From Balamuthia mandrillaris (taxonomy: Eukaryota; Discosea; Longamoebia; Balamuthiidae): 64,000 bases of DNA. Below the pieces are notes generated by a model. It was not told where the DNA came from and did no database searches. It was given only the letters and a program-made list of their open reading frames with translations. The position numbers and the translations under genes are program-made. Shown one piece after another: positions 56,616 through 64,000 of the stretch. The stretch is taken from positions 124,001 to 188,000 of the forward strand of contig JAVKOQ010000082.1 in NCBI GenBank assembly GCA_031835245.1. Direction: 5' to 3'. Every line of letters starts with the position of its first letter. Positions within the stretch are counted from its first letter, which is position 1.

Positions 56616-56921
56616 ATGGGAGACGTAAGTATTACCGCCTCACTCACTTTCTTTTTGTTTCTTTTCTTTTCTCCACCTAACCAAACGAAGAGTCTCGTAA
56701 GGGCTTTGTATGACTATGAAGCGATGGATCCTGATGAGTTGACGCTTCGTGAGAACGACATCATATGTGTGCTGTCCAAAGACCCATCAGGTTGGTGGAA
56801 GGGGCAGTGCAACGGCCGAATTGGCATGTTTCCTTCTAACTATACCGAACCTTGTGACTCGGCAACAGGCGCGATGGCAAACCCACACCTGACAAACCCT
56901 TCACGGGGAGGTACTGTCTGA
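56616..56921 (+). CDS. Small single-SH3 domain protein
   Basis: The first coding exon is only 9 nt (MGD) before gtaagt at 56625; the second starts at 56691. The product of about 79 residues is almost entirely one SH3 domain: ALYDYEAMDPDELTLRENDI, SGWWKGQCNGRIGMFPSNYT. The ligand-binding residues ALYDY, WW and PSNY are intact. A short polar tail ends TNPSRGGTV. SH3 domains bind PxxP peptides; the DENN protein at 46646-50910 has a long PxxP-rich tail, a possible but unproven partner. Its promoter is the 248-bp gap shared with the F-box/WD40 gene. Confidence 0.85.
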   Translation: MGDVSITASLTFFLFLFFSPPNQTKSLVRALYDYEAMDPDELTLRENDIICVLSKDPSGWWKGQCNGRIGMFPSNYTEPCDSATGAMANPHLTNPSRGGTV

Positions 56922-56974
56922 ACAAACGAAACAAAAAAGTTGTTTTTGGCAACGGCAGTAAATGGTGTATAACT

Positions 56975-58819
56975 TTATGCAAAGAACAACAACAAGGCAG
57001 AAGAAACAGTCGATACACCACTGGAATCGTCCGTTGAAGTAGATGCTTGGAATGGTACGTATTGCAGCAGGTCAAAGTAGTAGAGCTCGGCACCGTATTC
57101 AGAAGTGGAAGTGACCAGGACTATACGCTCTCCAATCAAGTTCAAAAAACCACCAACCAACGAGCCACTCCTCCTGTAAAAGATGCCAACATGGGTACCG
57201 TTACTGACCATGAAGTTGGTGTAGGAGTTGCCTCTCCCGGTGTTAACCGTTTGGTAGCAGTAGAGCAAGCCATCTGCTTCAAACAGGGTGCCTTTGATGG
57301 ATGTGGCCCCCTCCAACTTGTCCAGTTGGAATGACTCCTCCTCCTCGTCTACTGCTGTCATCCTCCAAACCGCACCTTCACTGGAGATGAAGATAGAGTC
57401 TTGGAACACGAACAAGGGTGTGCCCAACACTAAAGTGTCTCCATCCTGTAGTTGCACAGTTCCATCCTGTGTGCCATCGCTGACATAGAGCTGTGGTTCC
57501 CCCAAATCCTCCTTAAAGAGAACATGAGCAGAGGCCACCAGCACTGTTCGCGTATCTATTGGAGGCTGCCCTGTAATCAAAAACGTTCCTTCTTGATCAC
57601 CCGAAACGCCGTCTGTAATGCCCAGCTGACGATTATAAGTGAAGACGTAGCGGGAGGAGTCCAGTCGTTGAAAGTTGAGGAAGCATCGCAGATTGTAATC
57701 ATTCCGGATGCAGTTTTGAGATAAGTCAGTAAGTTGAACTACGGTGACATTACGTGAAGGTCCTTCGAAGGATGCACCACTCGGAGTGATGGTTGCACCG
57801 TAGAGCTGCTCCCTGCCAAGAGGCTCCTCATCACCGCTCTTGGCAGTAAAGAAGAATCGTTCTTCTGCATCTGATATCTCCTCCACCATCAAAAGATCAA
57901 AGCTGGAGAAAGGGGTATGAATGGGGAATACAAACGACCCATCGTAGCCATATATGCCTCCGTTGCCTTCCACCCGAGTGCTAAGAAGCAGCAACTCTGT
58001 GGTTTGACCCAGGATAGAACCACTGGTAAGCCCGAAGAACTCCTCATCTGGAACGGAGTCCAGTTCTGGGATTCCATAGAATGCACTCTTGTTCTTCACC
58101 ATCTCATACATCTCTTCAACAGAGTAGAGAGAGAGAGAGAGAGAGAAGGGATGGAGGAGAGGAAGAGGAAGGAAACATGAATAAGCAAATCACCAAAAAA
58201 AAAGAGAGAGAAAAGATATCACAGAGAGAAGAACGTGAGGAAGAAACAACAAACCGAAGCCAGAGCTGAAGCGTGTCAAGCCCCATGGTGGGGAGGCAAT
58301 CCCATTGTAGGGCATAAAAGCGTAGAGTTGGTCCTTGAATACAGTAACGAGGCTTCGCAGCTCCTCTGAACTTCCGAACACGGTTTGGTTCCATCTTGAC
58401 AATACATGCTGATCACTTTCTTTACTGGCGCTCCAAAGAACGTTTTGTTGAAGATCATAGTCAAAAAGGAAGAGGTAGAGGACATCACCAAGTCGCACAG
58501 GAGAGAAACCAGAAGAGTCAGTCCAAAAAGGGTCTGTAGCGAAGGGGTCTCCTCGATTACTGGTCGTAAATTCTCCAACTTGTTGCACAACATTATCAGA
58601 GCTTGCCTCTATGGCGAAGAGTTGGCGAAAGGGTTGGTCTGGCACCGTTGCCATGAAGTAGCCTCGTGTAGAGCCAAACCTGAAGATGAGCGAAGGGTCT
58701 GAGGCTTCCACGCCTGGGTAGAGGTCTTCCAGCAACTGTGGTTCGAGGAAGTTTTCAGTTTGGGCAACCGCTGCATTGCCACAAAGCAGAGCAAAGGCAA
58801 GCACAATGAAGGGGCACAT
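56975..58819 (-). CDS. Secreted, probably GPI-anchored repeat protein
   Basis: It starts MCPFIVLAFALLCGNAAVAQ, a good signal peptide. One intron (about 58255-58112) contains a CT run; GF then Glu joins to MYEMVKNKSAFYGIPELD. The body of about 560 residues has recurring ELxxxDGT-like signatures (LYVSDGTQDGTVQL, FMVSNGTHVGIF, GAELYYFD), suggesting a beta-propeller of the kind seen in secreted or adhesive proteins. There are several NxS/T sites (WNQT, RNVT, SNGT). The tail STDDSSGVSTVSSALLLFFA has a small-residue site then a hydrophobic end, consistent with a GPI signal. The stop is TAA at 56975. I cannot name a family beyond this. Confidence 0.75.
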
Positions 58820-58903
58820 AGTTAGAACCAGAAGTCTTCTCCGCCTTGCAGTATAAACTTTGTTTCACGAAAAAAAGTTTATACAAACCAAAAAATAACA
58901 TTA

Positions 58904-58990
58904 CCACCTTAGACCGCAATAAACAACACACACACTACCTTAAGGGGTACCATCGGCCCACCTTAGACCGCAATAAACAACACACACACA
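58904..58990. repeat. Duplicated 32-bp element in intergenic DNA
   Basis: The block ccaccttagaccgcaataaa plus a CA-rich end occurs at 58904-58935 and 58958-58990 (period about 54 bp). The spacer contains taccttaaggggtacca, a near-palindrome. It lies between the start of the secreted protein (58819, -) and the coiled-coil gene (59313, +). The remainder of 58820-59312 is A/T-rich with an A-tract at 59040 and holds no gene I can support. Confidence 0.75.
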
Positions 58991-59312
58991 TTGATCATTC
59001 TTCTGAATACCCCTCCAAGGGGAAGATGGTGATTTTACTAAAAAAAAAAAAAAAAAAAAAAACACCCATGACGACATGATTTTAATTTATACTGCTTATC
59101 GCATCTTATTACAATCATTAACGGACTGAAAAGAAATGGCCAGAGTAAAACAGCAGCAATGAAAGCCACATTTAGCAGGGATGTTGGTGTCGCCAAGAAC
59201 CGCTGCTGCTTCATATCGTTTTAATTTTTCGTTGTCCTTATTTGTTTCTCTCTGGTTTTTTTTTTTTTTTGGCTGCGACAAAGAGCGAAACAACCACAAG
59301 AACGAGGCAAGC

Positions 59313-60164
59313 ATGCAGGGACCCCCCACTACCGGAGAGCTGCAAGGAAGCAACGACGTTGCTAAGCTGGAAGATTTGTGCTCCAGACCCTACAAGGACC
59401 AGGCCATCTGGTTCTTGAACGGTTTCTGGGTGGACTTTGCCAAGGACGAGGCCGACAAGATCTGGGGTTACGTCAACCTTTTAGCTGAGTTGGATGAGAA
59501 GAAGAAGGCGCACGGCAACGCTGTGGATGAGTTCCAAGCCCACCGCTTCTTGGAGAAAATCGGAGAGACCCTCACGGTCCAGTCCATGAGGGACAAGCTC
59601 CGCTCCACCGGTGCGTTCGGAGAGCAGAAGTTCAGAACAGTCCCTCTGGCCCACTTCCTCCTCTTCAAGTACAACATCAACTACCGCGACCTCGTCAACG
59701 CTCCTCAGGGCAGCCTCAGCCCCACGGAGCTCGCCAAGGCCCAAAAGATGGTGGAAGACGCCCAAGCCGCTTGCGAAGCCGCTCAGGCTCGCGAGGCTGA
59801 GCTCAGAGCCGCCGAAAGGGAGCTCAAGGCCCAGGAGGACGCCTATAACCGCAAGACTGAGGAACTGACGCGAGCCAGCGAGACTGGAGGAGCCGTTTCC
59901 AAGAACAAGGCCAAGGCTGAGCTCGCTCAACACCTTGCCGAGGATCCTTTGCCGCTTCGTCGTGCCAAGATCACCGCCGAAGCTGCCGTGAGGAAGGCTG
60001 AGGCCGCCGTCGCGGAGGCCCAAAAAAGTTTGGCGGAGGCGGAGGAGTACCTCCAAAAGGCCAAGAGCATGGGCGCACCTGAGGGACAGATCTGGTGGAT
60101 GGAAAAGGAGTTGCAGGAAGCCAGGAAGTATTTGCCCAAGTCCAAGGGCGGCGTCGCCAAGTAA
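59313..60164 (+). CDS. Conserved coiled-coil protein of amoeba type
   Basis: A single-exon gene, 284 residues, starting MQGPPTTGELQGSNDVAKLE. The N-terminal half is a helical domain with AIWFLNGFWVDFAKDEADKI, FQAHRFLEKIGETLTVQSMR and LAHFLLFKYNINYRDLVNAP. The C-terminal half is an Ala/Glu/Lys/Arg coiled coil with NRKTEELTRASETGG, AELAQHLAEDPLPLRRAKIT and a conserved-looking end IWWMEKELQEARKYLPKS. I recall similar proteins in Acanthamoeba-like genomes but cannot give a function. Codons are strongly GC-ending (GCC, AAG, GAG, CTC), unlike most neighbours, which suggests high expression. The gene has no intron and no repeat, fitting a compact abundant structural protein. Confidence 0.75.
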   Translation: MQGPPTTGELQGSNDVAKLEDLCSRPYKDQAIWFLNGFWVDFAKDEADKIWGYVNLLAELDEKKKAHGNAVDEFQAHRFLEKIGETLTVQSMRDKLRSTGAFGEQKFRTVPLAHFLLFKYNINYRDLVNAPQGSLSPTELAKAQKMVEDAQAACEAAQAREAELRAAERELKAQEDAYNRKTEELTRASETGGAVSKNKAKAELAQHLAEDPLPLRRAKITAEAAVRKAEAAVAEAQKSLAEAEEYLQKAKSMGAPEGQIWWMEKELQEARKYLPKSKGGVAK

Positions 60165-60602
60165 AAAGGCTCACCCGGTTCTTCTCACATGGTAATCTTC
60201 ATATAAACCTTTTGAATGTGTTACTACTACCGGTTCGTGTTGTGTATTGTTGTCTTCTATCTTTCCTGGTCCTTTTTTTTTTCCCCCCCACAGGAAATGG
60301 GGAGGGACGAAAACAGGACAGGGCATGCAAAAAAACAAAGCGCCTTGTACGGTCCACCACGACCAGTCTAGCTAGCCTCTCCTCCATCGGCTGCCTTGCG
60401 GTATGAGGACAAAAAATACCAGCAGGCGAAGAGAAAAGAGGCGGAGAGGGCATGGAACCCAAGCTGCACACATATCCCACAATCACACCACCACTTGTGC
60501 TCAAGAAAAAAAAAATAGAACAAAAAAACAAAAACAAAAACAAGGAACCCCTTCCCCTGCGAATAGCAAACACCTCCCTTCTCTCTGAGTGGAAACAACA
60601 AT
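60165..60602. other. Intergenic gap before glyoxalase I
   Basis: 440 bp with a T/C run near 60270-60290 and an A-tract near 60505-60545. It should hold the 3' UTR of the coiled-coil gene and the glyoxalase promoter. No gene is supported. Confidence 0.45.
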
Positions 60603-60945
60603 ATGGAACACGAGAGCGCACAAGATGTGAAGGAAGCCACTAAAGACTTCATCTTCCAGCAAACCATGTTCAGGGTGAAGGACCCTGTGAAGTCGGTAGA
60701 TTTCTACAGCAAAGTGCTTGGCATGACCCTGTTGAAGCGCTTCGACTTTGAGTCCATGAAGTTCTCGTTGTACTTCATGGGCTACGTGGATGAGTCCCAG
60801 ATCCCCACCGATGAGAAAGAGAGGACCAGGTGGCTCTTCCAACAGCCAGCTACCCTCGAACTCACCCACAACTGGGGCACTGAGAGTGACCCAACTTTTG
60901 AGGGCTACCACAATGGCAACTCCAACCCCAGAGGTTTCGGTACGA

Positions 60946-60980
<35 letters not shown>

Positions 60981-61244
60981 CTCTCTTGCTCTCTTGCTCT
61001 CTTGCTCTCTTGCTCTCTTGCTCTCTTGCTCTCTTGCTCTCATTCTAACAGCCATTTGGCTGATATAGGCCACATTGGTATTGCTGTTCCGGACGTGGAT
61101 AAGGCCTGTGAGCGATTCGAGCGACTGGGCGTCCAGTTTCAGAAGAAGCCTAACGATGGTTCGATGAAAGGCTTGGCCTTCATTAAGGACCCCGACGGCT
61201 ACTGGATTGAGATCCTCAACGGGGGCAACATGGCCTCCCTCTAA
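60603..61244 (+). CDS. GLO1: Glyoxalase I (lactoylglutathione lyase)
   Basis: Glo1 converts the methylglyoxal-glutathione adduct to S-lactoylglutathione. The start [20 protein letters not shown] gives the metal Gln in [10 protein letters not shown]. Further features are [20 protein letters not shown], the metal Glu in [10 protein letters not shown], the metal His in [18 protein letters not shown] and the last Glu in [10 protein letters not shown], so all four zinc/nickel ligands are present. [18 protein letters not shown] matches the human glutathione loop closely. One intron (about 60939-61068, tract of CT and CTCTTG units) splits the Gly codon before HIG; it has no stop and keeps frame if retained. 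The joined length is about 171 residues, close to human 184. Confidence 0.93.
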
Positions 61245-61692
61245 ACCTTTCTCTTCTTCCTCCCCGAACGCAATGTCGTGTCGTCACAATAAACCCACAG
61301 GTTAAGATCCCGTGTCGTCATAGTAGCCTTTCTTGGCGGCATGCAAAGAAACACGCAAGAAGAGTTAAAAAAAAAAAGGCAACCGACAAAAAAAATAGGG
61401 GCCCAAAGGAACCAGGCAGGTTAAGAAACTCATTGAGTATCGCACGGTGTGGAGGTGTGGAGGTGTGGATGTGCCGCAGCACATTACCATTACTCGTGGT
61501 ACTAGGAAGTTGTGAATGCGGAGAGAGTCACATCCTCCCAGCCCTACTGCCGCTACTACTGCCCTTGGGGTCATCACTGACACGGTTGACAGCAGCCAAC
61601 ACGCCAACAACTGGTGGAAGAACAACAGTTGCAAGAGCAGTGGTGGCGGCGGCGGGAAGAGACTGGAGAGCAGCAGAAGCTATCATCACGCT

Positions 61693-62849
61693 ATGTTGAG
61701 ACACGTGGCCTTTCGTCGGTGGACGCGGTGGCAAGGCCTGTTGGGTTTAGTTGCAATATGCTGCATCTTCTTGGGCAGCTTTGTATTTTATTTTCCTCTT
61801 ACGGCGAGGCGAGAAGGTCAGCAACTCTTACTGTCCTTTCATAATGGTTGTATCTAAGCAAGTTTGCTTAACGTGCATTTTCATAGGCGAAGAGCTTCCT
61901 CAGCAGTGGGTTGACTCCACGCCCTACCGCTGCCCCGACGGTCCTTACAGCTCCGCGCGCAAGTCGCTGCATGACTACATCCTGCAAAAAGTATTGGAGC
62001 CGTATCGCCAAGACTTGCCCTCAAGAGAGGGTTGGATCCTGATGGGAGGACCCGGGTCTGGTAAGACCTCCATCATCAACTCCATCTTTTCGCAACAGTC
62101 GGAGACGCCTATTCGTATCGACCCCGATGAAATGCTTCCCATGCTGCCTGAATACCGCAAGTCGATGCGGTTTTGGAGCGAGACCAAGCAGACCTGGGTT
62201 TTTGCCAAAGATGCTGCCTTTGCTTGTCATGAAGAAGCCCAACATATCGCCCTACTTCTTGCAGGTTGATGTCTAACCCTAGAGGGTTCTTTTTCTTTGG
62301 GTTCAACATGTAGTTAATAGTTTGTTTTCGTTTTTTGCAGAGAAAGTGCTTCAGCTGCATATACCGTTTATATATGATGGAACAGGACGTAACATAACCA
62401 CTTACGAAAAGTTGTTGGGTCTTCTTCAGCAAAATGGTTATCACTCAAACCTTATCCTGACATATTGTCCTTTGGATATTGCTTTGGAGCGGGTGAAGCT
62501 TCGAGGCCAGAACACAGGACGCTTTGTCCCAGAGGAGGTTGTTACAAACATCTATTCAGTTGTTTACTCCAACTTTTTATCTTTGTACCCATTAGTTGAC
62601 CAAGGTTCCTTTCCTCTCCCTCTCCCTCTCCCTACTCTTCCCTCTTTCTTTCCTTTTTTTTTAAAAGCAAAACTTACCAATGGTAATATAGCCTATGTAT
62701 TTGATGCAAGTGGACAACGTCCACAGGCTGCTTGGTCGTGGAACAAGAGACAAGGGCACGCACATCGCTGTCGAGCCACGAAAGAGAGCTTAGTGCGGCA
62801 TGTGCTCTCACTCCCATGCGACATGCATGATGATCACCCGTTCCCTTGA
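61693..62849 (+). CDS. Membrane-anchored zeta-type P-loop kinase
   Basis: A zeta/AAA_33-type nucleotide kinase domain behind a single helix. The start MLRHVAFRRWTRWQG is followed by the membrane segment LLGLVAICCIFLGSFVFYFP. Intron 1 (about 61817-61886) joins to EELPQQWVDSTPY. The kinase has WILMGGPGSGKTSIINSIF (Walker A), PIRIDPDEMLPMLPEY (the zeta-type acidic loop), then after a second intron IYDGTGRNITTYEKLLGLL and TYCPLDIALERVKLRGQNTG with RFVPEEVV. A third intron leads to the C-terminus, TGA at 62847. Bacterial zeta proteins phosphorylate UDP-GlcNAc; the substrate here is unknown, and no antitoxin-like partner is visible, so it may be a general small-molecule kinase. A longer start at 61516 would add 59 low-complexity residues. 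Confidence 0.75.
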
Positions 62850-63009
62850 GCTTCCTCCCTCGCTCTTTTCTATTCTCTTCTTCACTCTCTCATTTCTCTC
62901 TCCTCTCCTCTTTTCTCTTTCCTATTTATTTATTGATAAACAAAACAGTATGAATGGTGGAGTTAAAAAAAGCAGCATTAATTTGTGTGCTATGGCGCGC
63001 ATGGCCTTA

Positions 63010-64000
63010 CTATTCTTCCGTTTTTTTAGTGCAGCGGTAAGGATAGTAGTTGGTAGCTGGTCCTAAATGGTCCAGCCACTCCAATGTTGCCATTTCTGTG
63101 CCTGCTCTTGCTTCTGCTTCTGCTTCTGCTTCGCTGGTGTTTTCGTTGTGAGCATTGCTTCCTGTACCACCACAACACTCTGCCGTTGACAAACAACACA
63201 ATAAAGCCCTGTCTTTATGAACAAAGTCATCGTCAGGCTGTTCAGCGCCGCTGCGAAAGACCGAACAGTTATGAAAGCAGCCAAATCGATAACAGCACCA
63301 CACACGCTCATAGAATCCAAGCTGGAGTAGCCAACGAGGTCGGCTGTTTGGCTGATGGCTAGAATTGCCATCCTGCCCCAAACACACATAGTCGGCCACC
63401 GTGAAACCACAACGGGTGCAGGTCAGGGCTGGCGTCTTCTTCCTTATCGGTGGCAACTGATCCCAATAGCTGTCTATCTCCTCCTCTTTCGCCTCTCCGT
63501 CTTCTTTCGGTTGTTGAGAAGGAGAGTGGAGCTTTTCCAGCGCTGTGTAAAGCGTCGTTGGTGCAGAAGGCGGCGAGTAGATCATTAACTCCAAGTGCGT
63601 AGCTTCGATTTCCAGCTGCTTTCGTTTCTCAGGGTCACGCTCATAGGCCTTACAACAGCAGGCCGGTGCTCCCACTGATCCACACCCCAAAGGGCAAAAT
63701 AACTGTTTGCTGTTGGCATCCCATACTAGGTAGCACCCGCAGCCGGTAGGTTCTGGTACTGGTGGCTCTTGCTCAGGTTCTCCTTCCTCGTCAGGAAAGC
63801 TCGTAATAGGCTCCCAATGGCGCACAGTATGAGGCGGGCGATGGCCTTGGCAGCGAAAGCCTCCAACACACCACTTACACCGCCCACAGGTGAAGGTCGG
63901 CAGCGGTGGGTTCTCTAATAGATAATGCAGCAGCTTTTTCCAGTTGGGTTGTTGTTTTATACCTGTTGCTTTCTCCAGAGTAGATAAAAGACCCACACCA
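63010..64000 (-). CDS. Cys-rich protein, 5' end outside window
   Basis: The frame is open from the right edge to TAG at 63010-63012, with no internal ATG needed near the edge, so the start lies beyond base 64000. Cys pairs recur: CGRCKWCVGGFRCQGHRPPH, then CGCYLVW, FCPLGCG, PACCCKAYERDPEKRKQLE, LTCTRCGFTVADYVCLGQDG, WCCYRFGCFHNC and ALLCCLSTAECCGG. The related blocks around CxxC with FRCQGH and YVCLGQ look like two copies of a zinc-ribbon-like unit. Between them is a Pro/Glu-rich linker. The tail has an Ala/Glu run. I recognise no family. Confidence 0.5.
   Translation of the reverse strand, partial: GVGLLSTLEKATGIKQQPNWKKLLHYLLENPPLPTFTCGRCKWCVGGFRCQGHRPPHTVRHWEPITSFPDEEGEPEQEPPVPEPTGCGCYLVWDANSKQLFCPLGCGSVGAPACCCKAYERDPEKRKQLEIEATHLELMIYSPPSAPTTLYTALEKLHSPSQQPKEDGEAKEEEIDSYWDQLPPIRKKTPALTCTRCGFTVADYVCLGQDGNSSHQPNSRPRWLLQLGFYERVWCCYRFGCFHNCSVFRSGAEQPDDDFVHKDRALLCCLSTAECCGGTGSNAHNENTSEAEAEAEARAGTEMATLEWLDHLGPATNYYPYRCTKKTEE

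Noticed and set aside
61433-61692. Separate small gene upstream of the zeta-type kinase
   Set aside because: The frames are Ser/Gly/Thr-rich and run into the kinase gene; they are better explained as leader or an alternative N-terminus.

Overview
This is a nuclear DNA window from a unicellular eukaryote with many introns. Most genes are split by short GT-AG introns (about 70-350 bp), and nearly every longer intron carries a microsatellite. Genes lie close together on both strands, often sharing divergent promoters of 0.2-0.7 kb, and stops are TAA, TGA and at least once TAG. Long tracts of Glu, Lys or Ser are common. The content (IP3 receptor, copine with a Gln-Gly-Tyr-Pro tail, Rap1, ferroportin, many GCPW ankyrin-like repeats, and a coiled-coil family I associate with amoebae) suggests a free-living amoeba-like protist. 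Amoebozoa is plausible, but the species cannot be read from sequence alone. I see no CRISPR array, transposon, rRNA or convincing tRNA.

Layout. 0-8 kb: a ferroportin gene running off the left edge (-), an F-box/arrestin-fold protein (+), a decayed ankyrin-like fragment, an acidic DEK_C-like gene whose frame breaks in a Lys/Glu repeat, and an intact F-box protein with GCPW ankyrin-like repeats (-). 8.4-15.3 kb: the spliceosomal helicase Brr2 (-), intronless but broken by a 14-bp tandem duplication. 15.9-21.8 kb: a small disordered protein, the telomere protein Rap1 (BRCT, Myb, RCT) and a PX domain joined to a degenerate short-chain dehydrogenase, all (+). 21.9-35.4 kb: one giant IP3 receptor of about 28 exons (-). 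35.8-37.2 kb: the NEDD8 protease SENP8/DEN1 (+). 37.7-41.4 kb: a copine (+). 41.6-43.3 kb: a DHHC S-acyltransferase (-) whose catalytic motif is spread over two microexons of 10 and 6 nt. 43.5-44.7 kb: a CDKN3/KAP-like phosphatase (-). 45.1-45.9 kb: a secreted YDGG heptad-repeat protein (+) interrupted by an in-frame TAG. 46.6-50.9 kb: a DENN+PH protein with a proline-rich tail (+). 51.0-53.6 kb: proteasome chaperone PSMG1 (-) divergent from an FHA protein (+). 53.6-56.4 kb: an F-box/WD40 protein (-). 56.6-56.9 kb: a single-SH3 protein (+). 57.0-58.8 kb: a secreted, possibly GPI-anchored protein (-). 59.3-62.8 kb: a coiled-coil protein, glyoxalase I and a membrane-anchored zeta-type P-loop kinase (+). 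The right edge holds a Cys-rich gene cut by the window (-).

How the genes fit together. Several concern calcium and membranes (IP3 receptor, copine, PX protein, DENN regulator, DHHC enzyme). A second theme is ubiquitin-like regulation: three F-box proteins, the NEDD8 protease that acts on the cullin pathway, and a proteasome assembly chaperone. Eukaryotic neighbours need not be functionally linked, so these groupings are inference.
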